Part shown: one piece after another, positions 12,382 through 26,282 of the stretch | Layout of the letters: each line of letters begins with the position of its first letter | Numbering within the stretch: position 1 is the first letter of the stretch | Origin: Hyperoodon ampullatus | Lineage: Eukaryota; Chordata; Mammalia; Artiodactyla; Ziphiidae | Length of the DNA stretch: 64,000 nucleotides | Direction of reading: 5' to 3' | Assembly (NCBI GenBank): GCA_949752795.1 | Contig: CATKHW010000551.1 | Span: forward strand, 248,001-312,000 | Translations under genes and position numbers: made by a program | The notes under the pieces: model-generated | Seen by the model: only the letters and a program-made list of their open reading frames with translations | Told to the model about the DNA's origin: nothing | The model's database searches: none

Positions 12382-14118
12382 ATGCATAAAACCAGAGTTT
12401 GATATAAGCACAGGTACCGTTCCAAAAACAAACTATGGATTAGACAAGACCTACACCTTCCTCAGTGAAAGGGACTCAAAACCCCATATTTCCCGCAGAG
12501 GAATATATCTGACTAGTAAGAATCTTAAAACCTATGTATTGATATGTCTCCATAAGGGAATCAATTGTGTCTAGACTGGCATAAACATGGCAGCGAGAAT
12601 CAGCTCAAACCCACGATAAAAAGGAATTTCAAAAACAAAACAAAAAAAATGGGAAATTCTTTACAATTCCTTCAGGGACTGTGATGAAACCTGGAATGAC
12701 CCTATCTACAACGACAGCTGGATTTGGCATAAGGCTGGACACTTGGGACTGAGACGATTGGTGAGATTGGTTGAGCAAATGCAGACCCTTTAAAGCAATA
12801 ATGCATGGCACCCATTCCATGGGTCCCAACTCTCCAGGTTGAAGGGAATATTACTACAGCTGTAACATGTACAGGAAACCTAGAGAACGGACACACTGTG
12901 AATACGAAAGGTTTCTAAAACTCAACGAATAGTCCCTCTCCTGGTGCTACGGTTTGGCTTTCCATCTGCTTTACTATCAACCTCCCAAATTGGAGAGAAA
13001 GCCCCTTTAACCTCCTGGTTCACACAGGTTGTAATTTGGCAGAGGATGAAAGGGAATAGGGAGAACCAAAGACAGAGTAGCTGTTAGGCATTTGGACGGG
13101 CACATATCACTCTAATTTCCTGGCAGGAAGAAGAATTAACCAAAGTCTCTACTCTCCACCGGGAACCAGCATAGGTCCTGAACCAAAATTTTGGACTTGC
13201 GGTCAGCTCACAAAAAACGAGTTGAACAATGGAGCTCAGGGGCACAGCAATTCACAAACTGGCTGAGTAATAAAGGACAACTATCGTCCAAAAATCTGTT
13301 GAGGGAAGGCAACGAGGCGAACTTGAAACGAGGCCGAATAGCAGGAAACAGATTTCAAGAGGTACGTTCGAATCGCTGTTAAAGCACAGGAAGAGGGACA
13401 CAACTTCGACAATGATGCACTTGGCCAAAAAGTGTGTATGTGTTTCCTCCTGAATATATTCAGGAGAAAACACATATGCCCTTTTTGGCCAAGCAAGCAA
13501 GGGGGCAATGCAAATCTGCAGTACAAAGAAGGATCACTTCCCACCGGTCAAAAGGGACATCCACAAAATGTGTAAAAACCAGAAAGGCTAGACAGGCCCT
13601 GGAGAACAGGGAGCCTTGTTATGCTGATGGGCGGGATGTAAATTGCTAACTGCCTCTCTGGAGGAGTGCATTGTGTTCCCTAAAACAAGTAAACAACAGA
13701 GCTACAGAGCCAAGGGCGCTTCCAGTCTAGGGAATATACCTTGGGAAATCTGAAAATCAATAAGACAGAGCCACCACAAAATTTAGGGCTGCACTTCTTA
13801 CAAGGACCTCAACTTGGGTACACCTTAAATATCCCAGGAAATATAAAAATGGTTCAAAAAATTGTGGTACGTACGTACGATGGAATATCCCTCAGCCATG
13901 AAATCAATGTCATAAGACCAGTAGCAGCAAAATGGGTGGATTCAGGTACGATGATTCTAAGTGAAATAAGTCACAGAGAAAAAGAAACTTATCATAAGAC
14001 ATAACTTATGAAGATCCTGTAAACATGGCTACACTTGAACTGAGTTAGGAAAGAGAACAGTGTCTCACATTTAGAAAACACTCTTATGCCTGCTTAAGGG
14101 GGAAGGAGAGGTGGGGTG
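12382..14118 (+). repeat. 1.74 kb monomer 8 (switches to the dimer subfamily part way)
   Basis: Length 1,737 bp. The first ~450 bp resemble monomers 6-7. From about 12,840 it carries the variants of monomers 10, 12 and 14 (GCTGTAACATGTACAGG, GTTGAACAATGG). Palindrome 13420-13493: both arms carry a TGTG/CACA version of the usual GCG/CGC step. Confidence 0.93.
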
Positions 14119-15856
14119 ATGCATAAAACCAGAGTTTGATATAAGCAGAGGTACCGTTCCAAAAACCAACTATGGAATAGACAAGACCTACACCTTCCTC
14201 AGTGAAAGGGACTCAAAACCCCATATTTCCCGCAGAGGAATATATCTGACTAGTAAGAATCTTAAAACCTATGTATTGATATGTCTCCGTAAGGGAATCA
14301 AGTGTGTCTAGACTGGCATAAACATGGCAGCGAGAACAGCTCAAACCCACTATAAAAAGGAATTTCAAAAACAAAACAAAAAAACTGGGAAATTCTTTAT
14401 AATTCCTTCAGGGTCTCTGATGAAACCTGGAATGACCCTATCTACAATGACAGCTGGATGTGGCATAAGGCTGGACACTTGGGACTGAGAGGATTGGTGA
14501 GATTGAGTGAGAAAATGGAGACCCTTTAAAGCACAAATGCCTGGCACCCATTCCATGGGTCCGATCTCCCCAGGTTGAAGGGAATATTACTACAGCTATA
14601 ACATGTACGGGAAACCTAGAGAATGGACACACTGTGGATACGAAAGTTTTCTAAAACTCAACGAATAGTCCCTCTCCTGTTGCTCCGGTTTGACTTTCCA
14701 TCTGCTTTACTATCAACATCCCAAATTGGAGAGACAGCCCCTTTAACCTCCTGGTTCGCACAGGTTGCCAATTTGGCAGAGGATGAAAGGGAAGTGGGAG
14801 AACCATTGAGAGAGTAGCTCTTAGGCATTTGGACGGGCACATATCACTCTAACTTCCCGGCAGGAAGAAGAATTACCCAAAGTCTCAGCCAACCACCAGG
14901 ACCCAGTATAGGTCCTGAACCAAAATTTTGGACTTGCGGTCAGCTCACAAATAACGAGTTGAACAATGGAGCTCAGGGGCACAGCAATTCACAAACTGGC
15001 CGAGTAATAAAGGACAACTATCGTCCAAAAATCTGTTGAGGGAAGGCAACGAGGCGGACTTGAAAGCGAGGCAGAATAGCAGGAAACAGATTTCAAGAGG
15101 TACGTTGGAATCGCCTTTAACGCACAGCAAGAGCGTCACAACTTCGACAATGATGCACTTGGCCACAAAGGGCGTATGCGTTTTCTCCTGAATATATTCA
15201 AGAGAAAACGCATACACCCTTTTTGGCCAAGCAAGCAAGCGGGCAATGCAAATCTGCACTATAAAGAAGTATCACTTCCCACCGGTCAGAAGGGACATCC
15301 ACAAAGTGTGTAAAAACCAGAAAGGCAAGACAGGCCCTGGAGAACAGGGAGCCTTGTTATGCTGATGGGCGGGATGTAAATTGCCAACTTCCTCTCTGGA
15401 GCAGTGCATTGTGTTCCCTAAAACAAGTAAAGAACAGAGCTACAGAGCCAAGGGCACTTCCAGTCTAGGGAATATACCTTGGGAAATCTGAAAATCAATA
15501 AGACAGAGCCACCACAAAATTTAGGGCTGCACTTCTTACAAGGACCTCAACTTGGGTACACCTTAAATATCCCAGGAAATATAAAAATGGTTCAAAAAAT
15601 TGTGGTACTTACGTACGATGGAATATCCCTCAGCCATGAAATCAATGTCATAAGACCAGTAGCAGCAAAATGGGTGGATTCAGGTACGATGATTCTAAGT
15701 GAAATAAGTCACACAGAAAAAGAAACTTATCATAAGATATCACTTATGAAGATCCTGTAAACATGGCTACAAGTGAACTGAGTTAGGAAAGAGAACAGTG
15801 TCTCACATTTAGAAAACACTCTTATGCCTGCTTAAGGGGGAAGGAGAGGTGGGGTG
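14119..15856 (+). repeat. 1.74 kb monomer 9 (A type)
   Basis: Length 1,738 bp, A half of dimer 1. Palindrome 15158-15231 with mismatched pairs (GGCCACAAAGG left, TTCAAGAG and CATACACC right). Confidence 0.95.
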
Positions 15857-17595
15857 ATGCATAAAACCAGAGTTTGATATAAGCCCAGGTACCGTTCCAA
15901 AAACCAACTATGGAATAGACAAGACCTACACCTTCCTCAGTGAAAGGGACTCAAAACCCCATATTTCCCGCAGAGGAATATATCTGACTAGTAAGAATCT
16001 TAAAACCTATGTATTGATATGTCTCCGTAAGGGAATCAGGTGTGTCTAGACTGGCATAAACATGGCAGCGAGAATCAGCTCAAACCCACTATAAAAAGGA
16101 ATTTCAAAAACAAAACAAAAAAACTGGGAAATTCTTTCCAATTCCTTCAGGGTCTCTGATGAAATTTGGAATGACCCTATGTACAACGACAGCTGGATGT
16201 GGCATAAGGCTGGACACTTGGGACTGAGAGGATTGGTGAGATTCGGTGAGCAAATGCAGACCCTTTAAAGCACAAATGCCTGGCACCCATTCCATGGGTC
16301 CCAACTCTCCAGGTTGAAGGGAATATTACTACAGCTGTAACATGTACAGGAAACCTAGAGAACGGACACACTGTCAATACGAAAGGTTTCTAAAACTCAA
16401 CGAATAGTCCCTCTCCTGGTGCTCCAGTTTGGCTTTCCATCTGCTTTACTATCAACCTCCCAAATTGGAGAGAAAGCCCCTTTAACCTCCTGGTTCGCAC
16501 AGGTTGTCAATTTGGCAGAGGATGAAAGGGAATAGGGAGAACCAATGAGAGAGTAGCTGTTAGGCATTTGGACGGGCACATATCACTCTAATTTCCTGGC
16601 AGGAAGAAGAATTAACCAAAGTCTCTACTCCCCACCGGGAACCAGCATAGGTCCTGAACCAAAATTTTGGACTTGCGGTCAGCTCACAAAAAACGAGTTG
16701 AACAATGGAGCTCAGGGGCACAGCAATTCACAAACTGGCCGAGTAATAAAGGACAACTATCGTCCAAAAATCTGTTGAGGGAAGGCAACGAGGCGAACTT
16801 GAAAGCGAGGCCGAATAGCAGGAAACAGATTTCAAGAGGTACGTTCGAATCGCCTTTAAAGCACAGGAAGAGGGACACAACTTCGACAATGATGCACTTG
16901 GCCAAAAAGGGTGTATGCGTTTCCTCCTGAATATATTCAGGAGAAAACACATATGCCCTTTTTGGCCAAGCAAGCAAGCGGGCAATGCAAATCTGCACTA
17001 CAAAGAAGGATCACTTCCCACCGGTCAAAAGGGACATCCACAAAATGTGTAAAAACCAGAAAGGCAAGACAGGCCCTGGAGAACAGGGAGCCTTGTTATG
17101 CTGATGGGCGGGATGTAAAATGCTAACTGCCTCTCTGGAGGAGTGCATTGTGTTCCCTAAAACAAGCAAACAACAGAGCTACAGAGCCAAGGGCGCTTCC
17201 AGTCTAGGGAATATACCTTGGGAAAACTGAAAATCAATAAGACAGAGCCACCCCAAAATTTAGGGCTGCACTGCTTACAAGGACCTCAACTTGGGTACAC
17301 CTTAAATATCCCAGGAAATATAAAAATGGTTCAAAAAATTGTGGTACGTACGTACGATGGAATATCCCTCAGCCATGAAATCAATGTCATAAGACCAGTA
17401 GCAGCAAAATGGGTGGATTCAGGTACAATGATTCTAAGTGAAATAAGTCACACAGAAAAAGAAACTTATCATAAGATATAACTTATGAAGATCCTGTAAA
17501 CATGGCTACACTTGAACTGAGTTAGGAAAGAGAACAGTGTCTCACATTTAGAAAACACACTTATGCCTGCTTAAGGGGGAAGGAGAGGTGGGGTG
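15857..17595 (+). repeat. 1.74 kb monomer 10 (B type)
   Basis: Length 1,739 bp, B half of a dimer. Palindrome 16897-16970; the left arm has GTGTATGCGTTTCC and the right arm ACACATATG, so several pairs no longer match. Confidence 0.95.
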
Positions 17596-19329
17596 ATGCA
17601 TAAAACCAGAGTTTGATATAAGCAGAGGTACCGTTCCAAAAACCAACTATGGAATAGACAAGACCTACACCTTCCTCAGTGAAAGGGACTCAAAACCCCA
17701 TATTTCCCGCAGAGGAATATATCTGACTAGTAAGAATCTTAAAACCTATGTATTGATATGTCTCCGTAAGGGAATCAAGTGTGTCTAGACTGGCATAAAC
17801 ATGGCAGCGAGAACAGCTCAAACCCACTATAAAAAGGAATTTCAAAAAAAAAAAAAAATGGGAAATTCTTTACAATTCCTTCAGGGTCTCTGATGAAACC
17901 TGGAATGACCCTATCTACAATGACAGCTGGATGTGGCATAAGGCTGGACACTTGGGACTGAGAGGATTGGTGAGATTGAGTGAGAAAATGGAGACCCTTT
18001 AAAGCACAAATGCCTGGCACCCATTCCATGGGTCCGATATCCCCAGGTTGAAGGGAATATTACTACAGCTATAACATGTACGGGAAACCTAGAGAATGGA
18101 CACACTGTGAATACGAAAGGTTTCTAAAACTGAACGAATAGTCCCTCTCCTGTTGCTCCGGTTTGACTTTCCATCTGCTTCACTATCAACCTCCCAAATT
18201 GGAGAGACAGCCCCTTTAACCTCCTGGTTCGCACAGGTTGCCAATTTGGCAGAGGATGAAAGGGAAGAGGGAGAACCATTGAGATAGTAGCTCTTAGGCA
18301 TTTGGACGGGCACATATCACTCTAACTTCCCGGCAGGAAGAAGAATTACCCAAAGTCTCAGCCAACCACCAGGACCCAGTATAGGTCCTGAACCAAAATT
18401 TTGGACTTGCGGTCAGCTCACAAATAACGAGTTGAACAATGGAGCTCAGGGGCACAGCAATTCACAAACTGGCCGAGTAATAAAGGACAACTATCGTCCA
18501 AAAATCTGTTGAGGGAAGGCAACGAGGCGGACTTGAAAGCGAGGCAGAATAGCAGGAAACAGATTTCAAGAGGTACGTTGGAATCGCCTTTAACGCACAG
18601 GAAGAGCGTCACAACTTCGACAATGATGCACTTGGCCACAAAGGGCGTATGCGTTTTCTCCTGAATATATTCAAGAGAAAACGCATACACCCTTTTTGGC
18701 CAAGCAAGCAAGCGGGCAATGCAAATCTGCACTACAAAGAAGTATCACTTCCCACCGGTCAGAAGGGACATCCACAAAATGTGGAAAAACCAGAAAGGCA
18801 AGACAGGCCCTGGAGAACAGGGAGCCTTGTTATGCTGATGGGCGGGATGTAAATTGCCAACTTCCTCTCTGGAGCAGTGCATTGTGTTCCCTAAAACAAG
18901 TAAAGAACAGAGCTACAGAGCCAAGGGCACTTCCAGTCTAGGGAATATACCTTGGGAAATCTGAAAATCAATAAGACAGAGCCACCCCAAAATTTAGGGC
19001 TGCACTTCTTACAAGGACCTCAACTTGGGTACACCTTAAATATCCCAGGAAATATAAAAATGGTTCAAAAAATTGTGGTACTTACGTACGATGGTATACC
19101 CCTCAGCCATGAAATCAATGTCATAAGACCAGTAGCAGCAAAATGGGTGGATTCAGGTACGATGATTCTAAGTGAAATAAGTCACACAGAAAAAGAAACT
19201 TATCATAAGATAACACTTATGAAGATCCTGTAAACATGGCTACAAGTGAACTGAGTTAGGAAAGAGAACAGTGTCTCACATTTAGAAAACACTCTTATGC
19301 CTGCTTAAGGGGGAAGGAGAGGTGGGGTG
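17596..19329 (+). repeat. 1.74 kb monomer 11 (A type)
   Basis: Length 1,734 bp. The L1 A-rich tail has changed to an uninterrupted run of A near 17845-17858, where other copies have AAAAACAAAAC spacing; this explains most of the 3-5 bp shortfall. Palindrome 18631-18704, A-type variants. Confidence 0.95.
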
Positions 19330-21068
19330 ATGCATAAAACCAGAGTTTGATATAAGCCCAGGTACCGTTCCAAAAACCAACTATGGAATAGACAAGACCT
19401 ACACCTTCCTCAGTGAAAGGGACTCAAAACCCCATATTTCCCGCAGAGGAATATATCTGACTAGTAAGAATCTTAAAACCTATGTATTGATATGTCTCCG
19501 TAAGGGAATCAGGTGTGTCTAGACTGGCATAAACATGGCAGCGAGAATCAGCTCAAACCCACTATAAAAAGGAATTTCAAAAACAAAACAAAAAAACTGG
19601 GAAATTCTTTCCAATTCCTTCAGGGTCTCTGATGAAATTTGGAATGACCCTATGTACAACGACAGCTGGATGTGGCATAAGGCTGGACACTTGGGACTGA
19701 GAGGATTGGTGAGATTCGGTGAGCAAATGCAGACCCTTTAAAGCACAAATGCCTGGCACCCATTCCATGGGTCCCAACTCTCCAGGTTGAAGGGAATATT
19801 ACTACAGCTGTAACATGTACAGGAAACCTAGAGAACGGACACACTGTGAATACGAAAGGTTTCTAAAACTCAACGAATAGTCCCTCTCCTGGTGCTCCAG
19901 TTTGGCTTTCCATCTGCTTTACTATCAACCTCCCAAATTGGTGAGAAAGCCCCTTTAACCTCCTAGTTCGCACAGGTTGTCAATTTGGCAGAGGATGAAA
20001 GGGAATAGGGAGAACCAATGAGAGAGTAGCTGTTAGGCATTTGGACGGGCACATATCACTCTAATTTCCTGGCAGGAAGAAGAATTAACCAAAGTCTCTA
20101 CTCCCCACCGGGAACCAGCATAGGTCCTGAACCAAAATTTTGGACTTGCGGTCAGCTCACAAAAAACGAGTTGAACAATGGAGCTCAGGGGCACAGCAAT
20201 TCACAAACTGGCCGAGTAATAAAGGACAAATATCGTCCAAAAATCTGTTGAGGGAAGGCAACGAGGCGAACTTGAAAGCGAGGCCGAATAGCAGGAAACA
20301 GATTTCAAGAGGTACGTTCGAATTGCCTTTAAAGCACAGGAAGAGGGACACAACTTCGACAATGATGCACTTGGCCAAAAAGGGTGTATGCGTTTCCTCC
20401 TGAATATATTCAGGAGAAAACACATATGCCCTTTTTGGCCAAGCAAGCAAGCGGGCAATGCAAATCTGCACTACAAAGAAGGATCACTTCCCACCGGTCA
20501 AAAGGGACATCCACAAAATGTGTAAAAACCAGAAAGGCAAGACAGGCCCTGGAGAACAAGGAGCCTTGTTATGCTGATGGGCGGGATGTAAATTGCTAAC
20601 TGCCTCTCTGGAGGAGTGCATTGTGTTCCCTAAAACAAGTAAACAACACAGCTACAGAGCCAAGGGCGCTTCCAGTCTAGGGAATATACCTTGGGAAAAC
20701 TGAAAATCAATAAGACAGAGACACCCCAAAATTTAGGGCTGCACTTCTTACAAGGTCCTCAACTTGGGTACACCTTAAATATCCCAGGAAATATAAAAAT
20801 GGTTCAAAAAATTGTGGTACGTACGTACGATGGAATATCCCTCAGCCATGAAATCAATGTCATAAGACCAGTAGCAGCAAAATGGGTGGATTCAGGTACG
20901 ATGATTCTAAGTGAAATAAGTCACACAGAAAAAGAAACTTATCATAAGATATAACTTATGAAGATCCTGTAAACATGGCTACACTTGAACTGAGTTAGGA
21001 AAGAGAACAGTGTCTCACATTTAGAAAACACACTTATGCCTGCTTAAGGGGGAAGGAGAGGTGGGGTG
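19330..21068 (+). repeat. 1.74 kb monomer 12 (B type)
   Basis: Length 1,739 bp. Palindrome 20370-20443, B-type variants. Very close to monomers 10 and 14. Confidence 0.95.
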
Positions 21069-22805
21069 ATGCATAAAACCAGAGTTTGATATAAGCAGAG
21101 GTACCGTTCCAAAAACCAACTATGGAATAGACAAGACCTACACCTTCCTCAGTGAAAGGGACTGAAAACCCCATATTTCTCGCAGAGGAATATATCTGAC
21201 TAGTAAGAATCTTAAAACCTATGTATTGATATGTCTCCGTAAGGGAATCAAGTGTGTCTAGACTGGCATAAACATGGCAACGAGAACAGCTCAAACCCAC
21301 TATAAAAAGGAATTTCAAAAACAAAACAAAAAAACTGGGAAATTCTTTACAATTCCTTCAGGGTCTCTGATGAAACCTGGAATGACCCTATCTACAATGA
21401 CAGCTGGATGTGGCATAAGGCTGGACACTTGGGACTGAGAGGATTGGTGAGATTGAGTGAGAAAATGCAGACCCTTTAAAGCACAAATGCCTGGCACCCA
21501 TTCCAAGGGTCCGATCTCTCCAGGCTGAAGGGAATATTACTACAGCTATAACATGTACGGGAAACCTAGAGAATGGACACACTGTGAATACGAAAGGTTT
21601 CTAAAACTCAACGAATAGTCCCTCTCCTGTTGCTCCGGTTTGACTTTCCATCTGCTTTACTATCAACCTCCCAACCTGGAGAGACAGCCCCTTTAACCTC
21701 CTGGTTCGCACAGGTTGCCAATTTGGCAGGGGATGAAAGGGAAGAGGGAGAACCAATGAGAGAGTAGCTCTTAGGCATTTGGACGGGCACATATCACTCT
21801 AACTTCCCGGCGGGAAGAAGAATTACCCAAAGTCTCAGCCAACCACCAGGACCCAGTATAGGTCCTGAACCAAAATTTTGGACTTGCGGTCAGCTCACAA
21901 ATAACGAGTTGAACAATGGAGCTCAGGGGCACAGCAATTCACAAACTGGCCGAGTAATAAAGGACAACTATCGTCCAAAAATCTGTTGAGGGAAGGCAAC
22001 GAGGCCGACTTGAAAGCGAGGCAGAATAGCAGGAAACAGATTTCAAGAGGTACGTTGGAATCGCCTTTAACGCACAGGAAGAGCGTCACAACTTCGACAA
22101 TGATGCACTTGGCCACAAAGGGCGTATGCGTTTTCTCCTGAATATATTCAAGAGAAAACGCATACACCCTTTATGGCCAAGCAAGCAAGCGGGCAATGCA
22201 AATCTGCACTACAAAGAAGTACCACTTCCCACCGGTCAGAAGGGACATCCACAAAATGTGAAAAACCAGAAAGGCAAGACAGGCCCTGGAGAACAGGGAG
22301 CCTTGTTATGCTGATGGGCGGGATGTAAATTGCCAACTTCCTCTCTGGAGCAGTGCATTGTGTTCCCTAAAACAAGTAAAGAACAGAGCTACAGAGCCAA
22401 GGGCACTTCCAGTCTAGGGAATATACCTTGGGAAATCTGAAAATCAATAAGACAGAGCCACCCCAAAATTTAGGGCTGCACTTCTTACAAGGACCTCAAC
22501 TTGGGTACACCTTAAATATCCCAGGAAATATAAAAATGGTTCAAAAAATTGTGGTACTTACGTACGATGGTATACCCCTCAGCCATGAAATCAATGTCAT
22601 AAGACCAGTAGCAGCAAAATGGGTGGATTCAGGTACGATGATTCTAAGTGAAATAAGTCACACAGAAAAAGAAACTTATCATAAGATATCACTTATGAAG
22701 ATCCTGTAAACATGGCTACAAGTGAACTGAGTTAGGAAAGAGAACAGTGTCTCACATTTAGAAAACACTCTTATGCCTGCTTAAGGGGGAAGGAGAGGTG
22801 GGGTG
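21069..22805 (+). repeat. 1.74 kb monomer 13 (A type)
   Basis: Length 1,737 bp. Palindrome 22108-22181, A-type variants with an extra CCTTTATGGCC change in the right arm. Confidence 0.95.
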
Positions 22806-24544
22806 ATGCATAAAACCAGAGTTTGATATAAGCCCAGGTACCGTTCCAAAAACCAACTATGGAATAGACAAGACCTACACCTTCCTCAGTGAAAGGGACT
22901 CAAAACCCCATATTTCCCGCAGAGGAATATATCTGACTAGTAAGAATCTTAAAACCTATGTATTGATATGTCTCCGTAAGGGAATCAGGTGTGTCTAGAC
23001 TGGCATAAACATGGCAGCGAGAATCAGCTCAAACCCACTATAAAAAGGAATTTCAAAAACAAAACAAAAAAACTGGGAAATTCTTTCCAATTCCTTCAGG
23101 GTCTCTGATGAAATTTGGAATGACCCTATGTACAACGACAGCTGGATGTGGCATAAGGCTGGACACTTGGGACTGAGAGGATTGGTGAGATTCGGTGAGC
23201 AAATGCAGACCCTTTAAAGCACAAATGCCTGGCACCCATTCCATGGGTCCCAACTCTCCAGGTTGAAGGGAATATTACTACAGCTGTAACATGTACAGGA
23301 AACCTAGAGAACGGACACACTGTCAATACGAAAGGTTTCTAAAACTCAACGAATAGTCCCTCTCCTGGTGCTCCAGTTTGGCTTTCCATCTGCTTTACTA
23401 TCAACCTCCCAAATTGGAGAGAAAGCCCCTTTAACCTCCTGGTTCGCACAGGTTGTCAATTTGGCAGAGGATGAAAGGGAATAGGGAGAACCAATGAGAG
23501 AGTAGCTGTTAGGCATTTGGACGGGCACATATCACTCTAATTTCCTGGCAGGAAGAAGAATTAACCAAAGTCTCTACTCCCCACCGGGAACCAGCATAGG
23601 TCCTGAACCAAAATTTTGGACTTGCGGTCAGCTCACAAAAAACGAGTTGAACAATGGAGCTCAGGGGCACAGCAATTCACAAACTGGCCGAGTAATAAAG
23701 GACAACTATCGTCCAAAAATCTGTTGAGGGAAGGCAACGAGGCGAACTTGAAAGCGAGGCCGAATAGCAGGAAACAGATTTCAAGAGGTACGTTCGAATC
23801 GCCTTTAAAGCACAGGAAGAGGGACACAACTTCGACAATGATGCACTTGGCCAAAAAGGGTGTATGCGTTTCCTCCTGAATATATTCAGGAGAAAACACA
23901 TATGCCCTTTTTGGCCAAGCAAGCAAGCGGGCAATGCAAATCTGCACTACAAAGAAGGATCACTTCCCACCGGTCAAAAGGGACATCCACAAAATGTGTA
24001 AAAACCAGAAAGGCAAGACAGGCCCTGGAGAACAGGGAGCCTTGTTATGCTGATGGGCGGGATGTAAATTGCTAACTGCCTCTCTGGAGGAGTGCATTGT
24101 GTTCCCTAAAACAAGTAAACAACACAGCTACAGAGCCAAGGGCGCTTCCAGTCTAGGGAATATACCTTGGGAAAACTGAAAATCAATAAGACAGTGACAC
24201 CCCAAAATTTGGGGCTGCACTGCTTACAAGGACCTCAACTTGGGTACACCTTAAATATCCCAGGAAATATAAAAATGGTTCAAAAAATTGTGGTACGTAC
24301 GTACGATGGAATATCCCTCAGCCATGAAATCAATGTCTTAAGACCAGTAGCAGTAAAATGGGTGGATTCAGGTACGATGATTCTAAGTGAAATAAGTCAC
24401 ACAGAAAAAGAAACTTATCATAAGATATAACTTATGAAGATCCTGTAAACATGGCTACACTTGAACTGAGTTAGGAAAGAGAACAGTGTCTCACATTTAG
24501 AAAACACTCTTATGCCTGCTTAAGGGGGAAGGAGAGGTGGGGTG
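22806..24544 (+). repeat. 1.74 kb monomer 14 (B type)
   Basis: Length 1,739 bp. Palindrome 23846-23919, B-type variants. Confidence 0.95.
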
Positions 24545-26282
24545 ATGCATAAAACCAGAGTTTGATATAAGCAGAGGTACCGTTCCAAAAACCAACTATG
24601 GAATAGACAAGACCTACACCTTCCTCAGTGAAAGGGACTCAAAACCCCATATTTCCCGCAGAGGAATATATCTGACTAGTAAGAATCTTAAAACCTATGT
24701 ATTGATATGTCTCCGTAAGGGAATCAAGTGTGTCTAGACTGGCATAAACATGGCAGCGAGAACAGCTCAAACCCACTACAAAAAGGAATTTCAAAAACAA
24801 AACAAAAAAACTGGGAAATTCTTTACAATTCCTTCAGGGTCTCTGATGAAACCTGGAATGACCCTATCTACAATGACAGCTGGATGTGGCATAAGGCTGG
24901 ACACTTGGGACTGAGAGGATTGGTGAGATTGAGTGAGAAAATGCAGACCCTTTAAAGCACAAATGCCTGGCACCCATTCCAAGGGTCCGATCTCTCCAGG
25001 TTGAAGGGAATATTACTACAGCTATAACATGTACGGGAAACCTAGAGAATGGACACACTGTGAATACGAAAGGTTTCTAAAACTCAACGAATAGTCCCTC
25101 TCCTGTTGCTCCGGTTTGACTTTCCATCTGCTTTACTATCAACCTCCCAACTTGGAGAGACAGCCCCTTTAACGTCCTGGTTCGCACAGGTTGCCAATTT
25201 GGCAGAGGATGAAAGGGAAGAGGGAGAACCAATGAGAGAGTAGCTCTTAGGCATTTGGACGGGCACATATCACTCTAACTTCCCGGCAGGAAGAAGAATT
25301 ACCCAAAGTCTCAGCCAACCACCAGGACCCAGTATAGTTCCTGAACCAAAATTTTGGACTTGCGGTCAGCTCACAAATAAAGAGTTGAACAATGGAGCTC
25401 AGGGGCAGAGCAATTCACAAACTGGCCGAGTAATAAAGGACAACTATCGTCCAAAAATCTGTTGAGGGAAGGCAACGAGGCGGACTTGAAAGCGAGGCAG
25501 AATAGCAGGAAACAGATTTCAAGAGGTACGTTGGAATCGCCTTTAACGCACAGGAAGAGTGTCACAACTTCGACAATGATGCACTTGGCCACAAAGGGCG
25601 TATGCGTTTTCTCCTGAATATATTCAGGAGAAAACGCATACACCCTTTTTGGCCAAGCAAGCAAGCGGGCAATGCAAATCTGCACTACAAAGAAGTATCA
25701 CTTCCCACCGGTCAGAAAGGACATCCACAAAATGTGGAAAAACCAGAAAGGCAAGACAGGCCCTGGAGAACAGGGAGCCTTGTTATGCTGATGGGCGGGA
25801 TGTAAATTGCCAACTTCCTCTCTGGAGCAGTGCATTGTGTTCCCTAAAACAAGTAAAGAACAGAGCTACAGAGCCAAGGGCACTTCCAGTCTAGGGAATA
25901 TACCTTGGGAAATCTGAAAATCAATAAGACAGAGCCACCACAAAATTTAGGGCTGCACTTCTTACAAGGACCTCAACTTGGGTACACCTTAAATATCCCA
26001 GGAAATATAAAAATGGTTCAAAAAATTGTGGTACTTACGTACGATGGTATATCCCTCAGCCATGAAATCAATGTCATAAGACCAGTAGCAGCAAAATGGG
26101 TGGATTCAGGTACGATGATTCTAAGTGAAATAAGTCACACAGAAAAAGAAACTTATCATAAGATATCACTTATGAAGATCCTGTAAACATGGCTACAAGT
26201 GAACTGAGTTAGGAAAGAGAACAGTGTCTCACTTTTAGAAAACACTCTTATGCCTGCTTAAGGGGGAAGGAGAGGTGGGGTG
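24545..26282 (+). repeat. 1.74 kb monomer 15 (A type)
   Basis: Length 1,738 bp. Palindrome 25584-25657; unlike the other A monomers it has TTCAGGAG in the right arm, matching its left arm. Confidence 0.95.

Noticed and set aside
16667..16998. Recurring 85-104 codon open frames on both strands around the palindrome of each 1.74 kb monomer (for example MDLRSAHKKRVEQW on + and MQICIARLLAWPKRAY on -)
   Set aside because: They recur only because the monomers are similar. Sister copies carry frameshifts and stops, the two strands are open over the same bases, and the minus-strand frame runs through the palindrome and antisense L1. No domain is visible.
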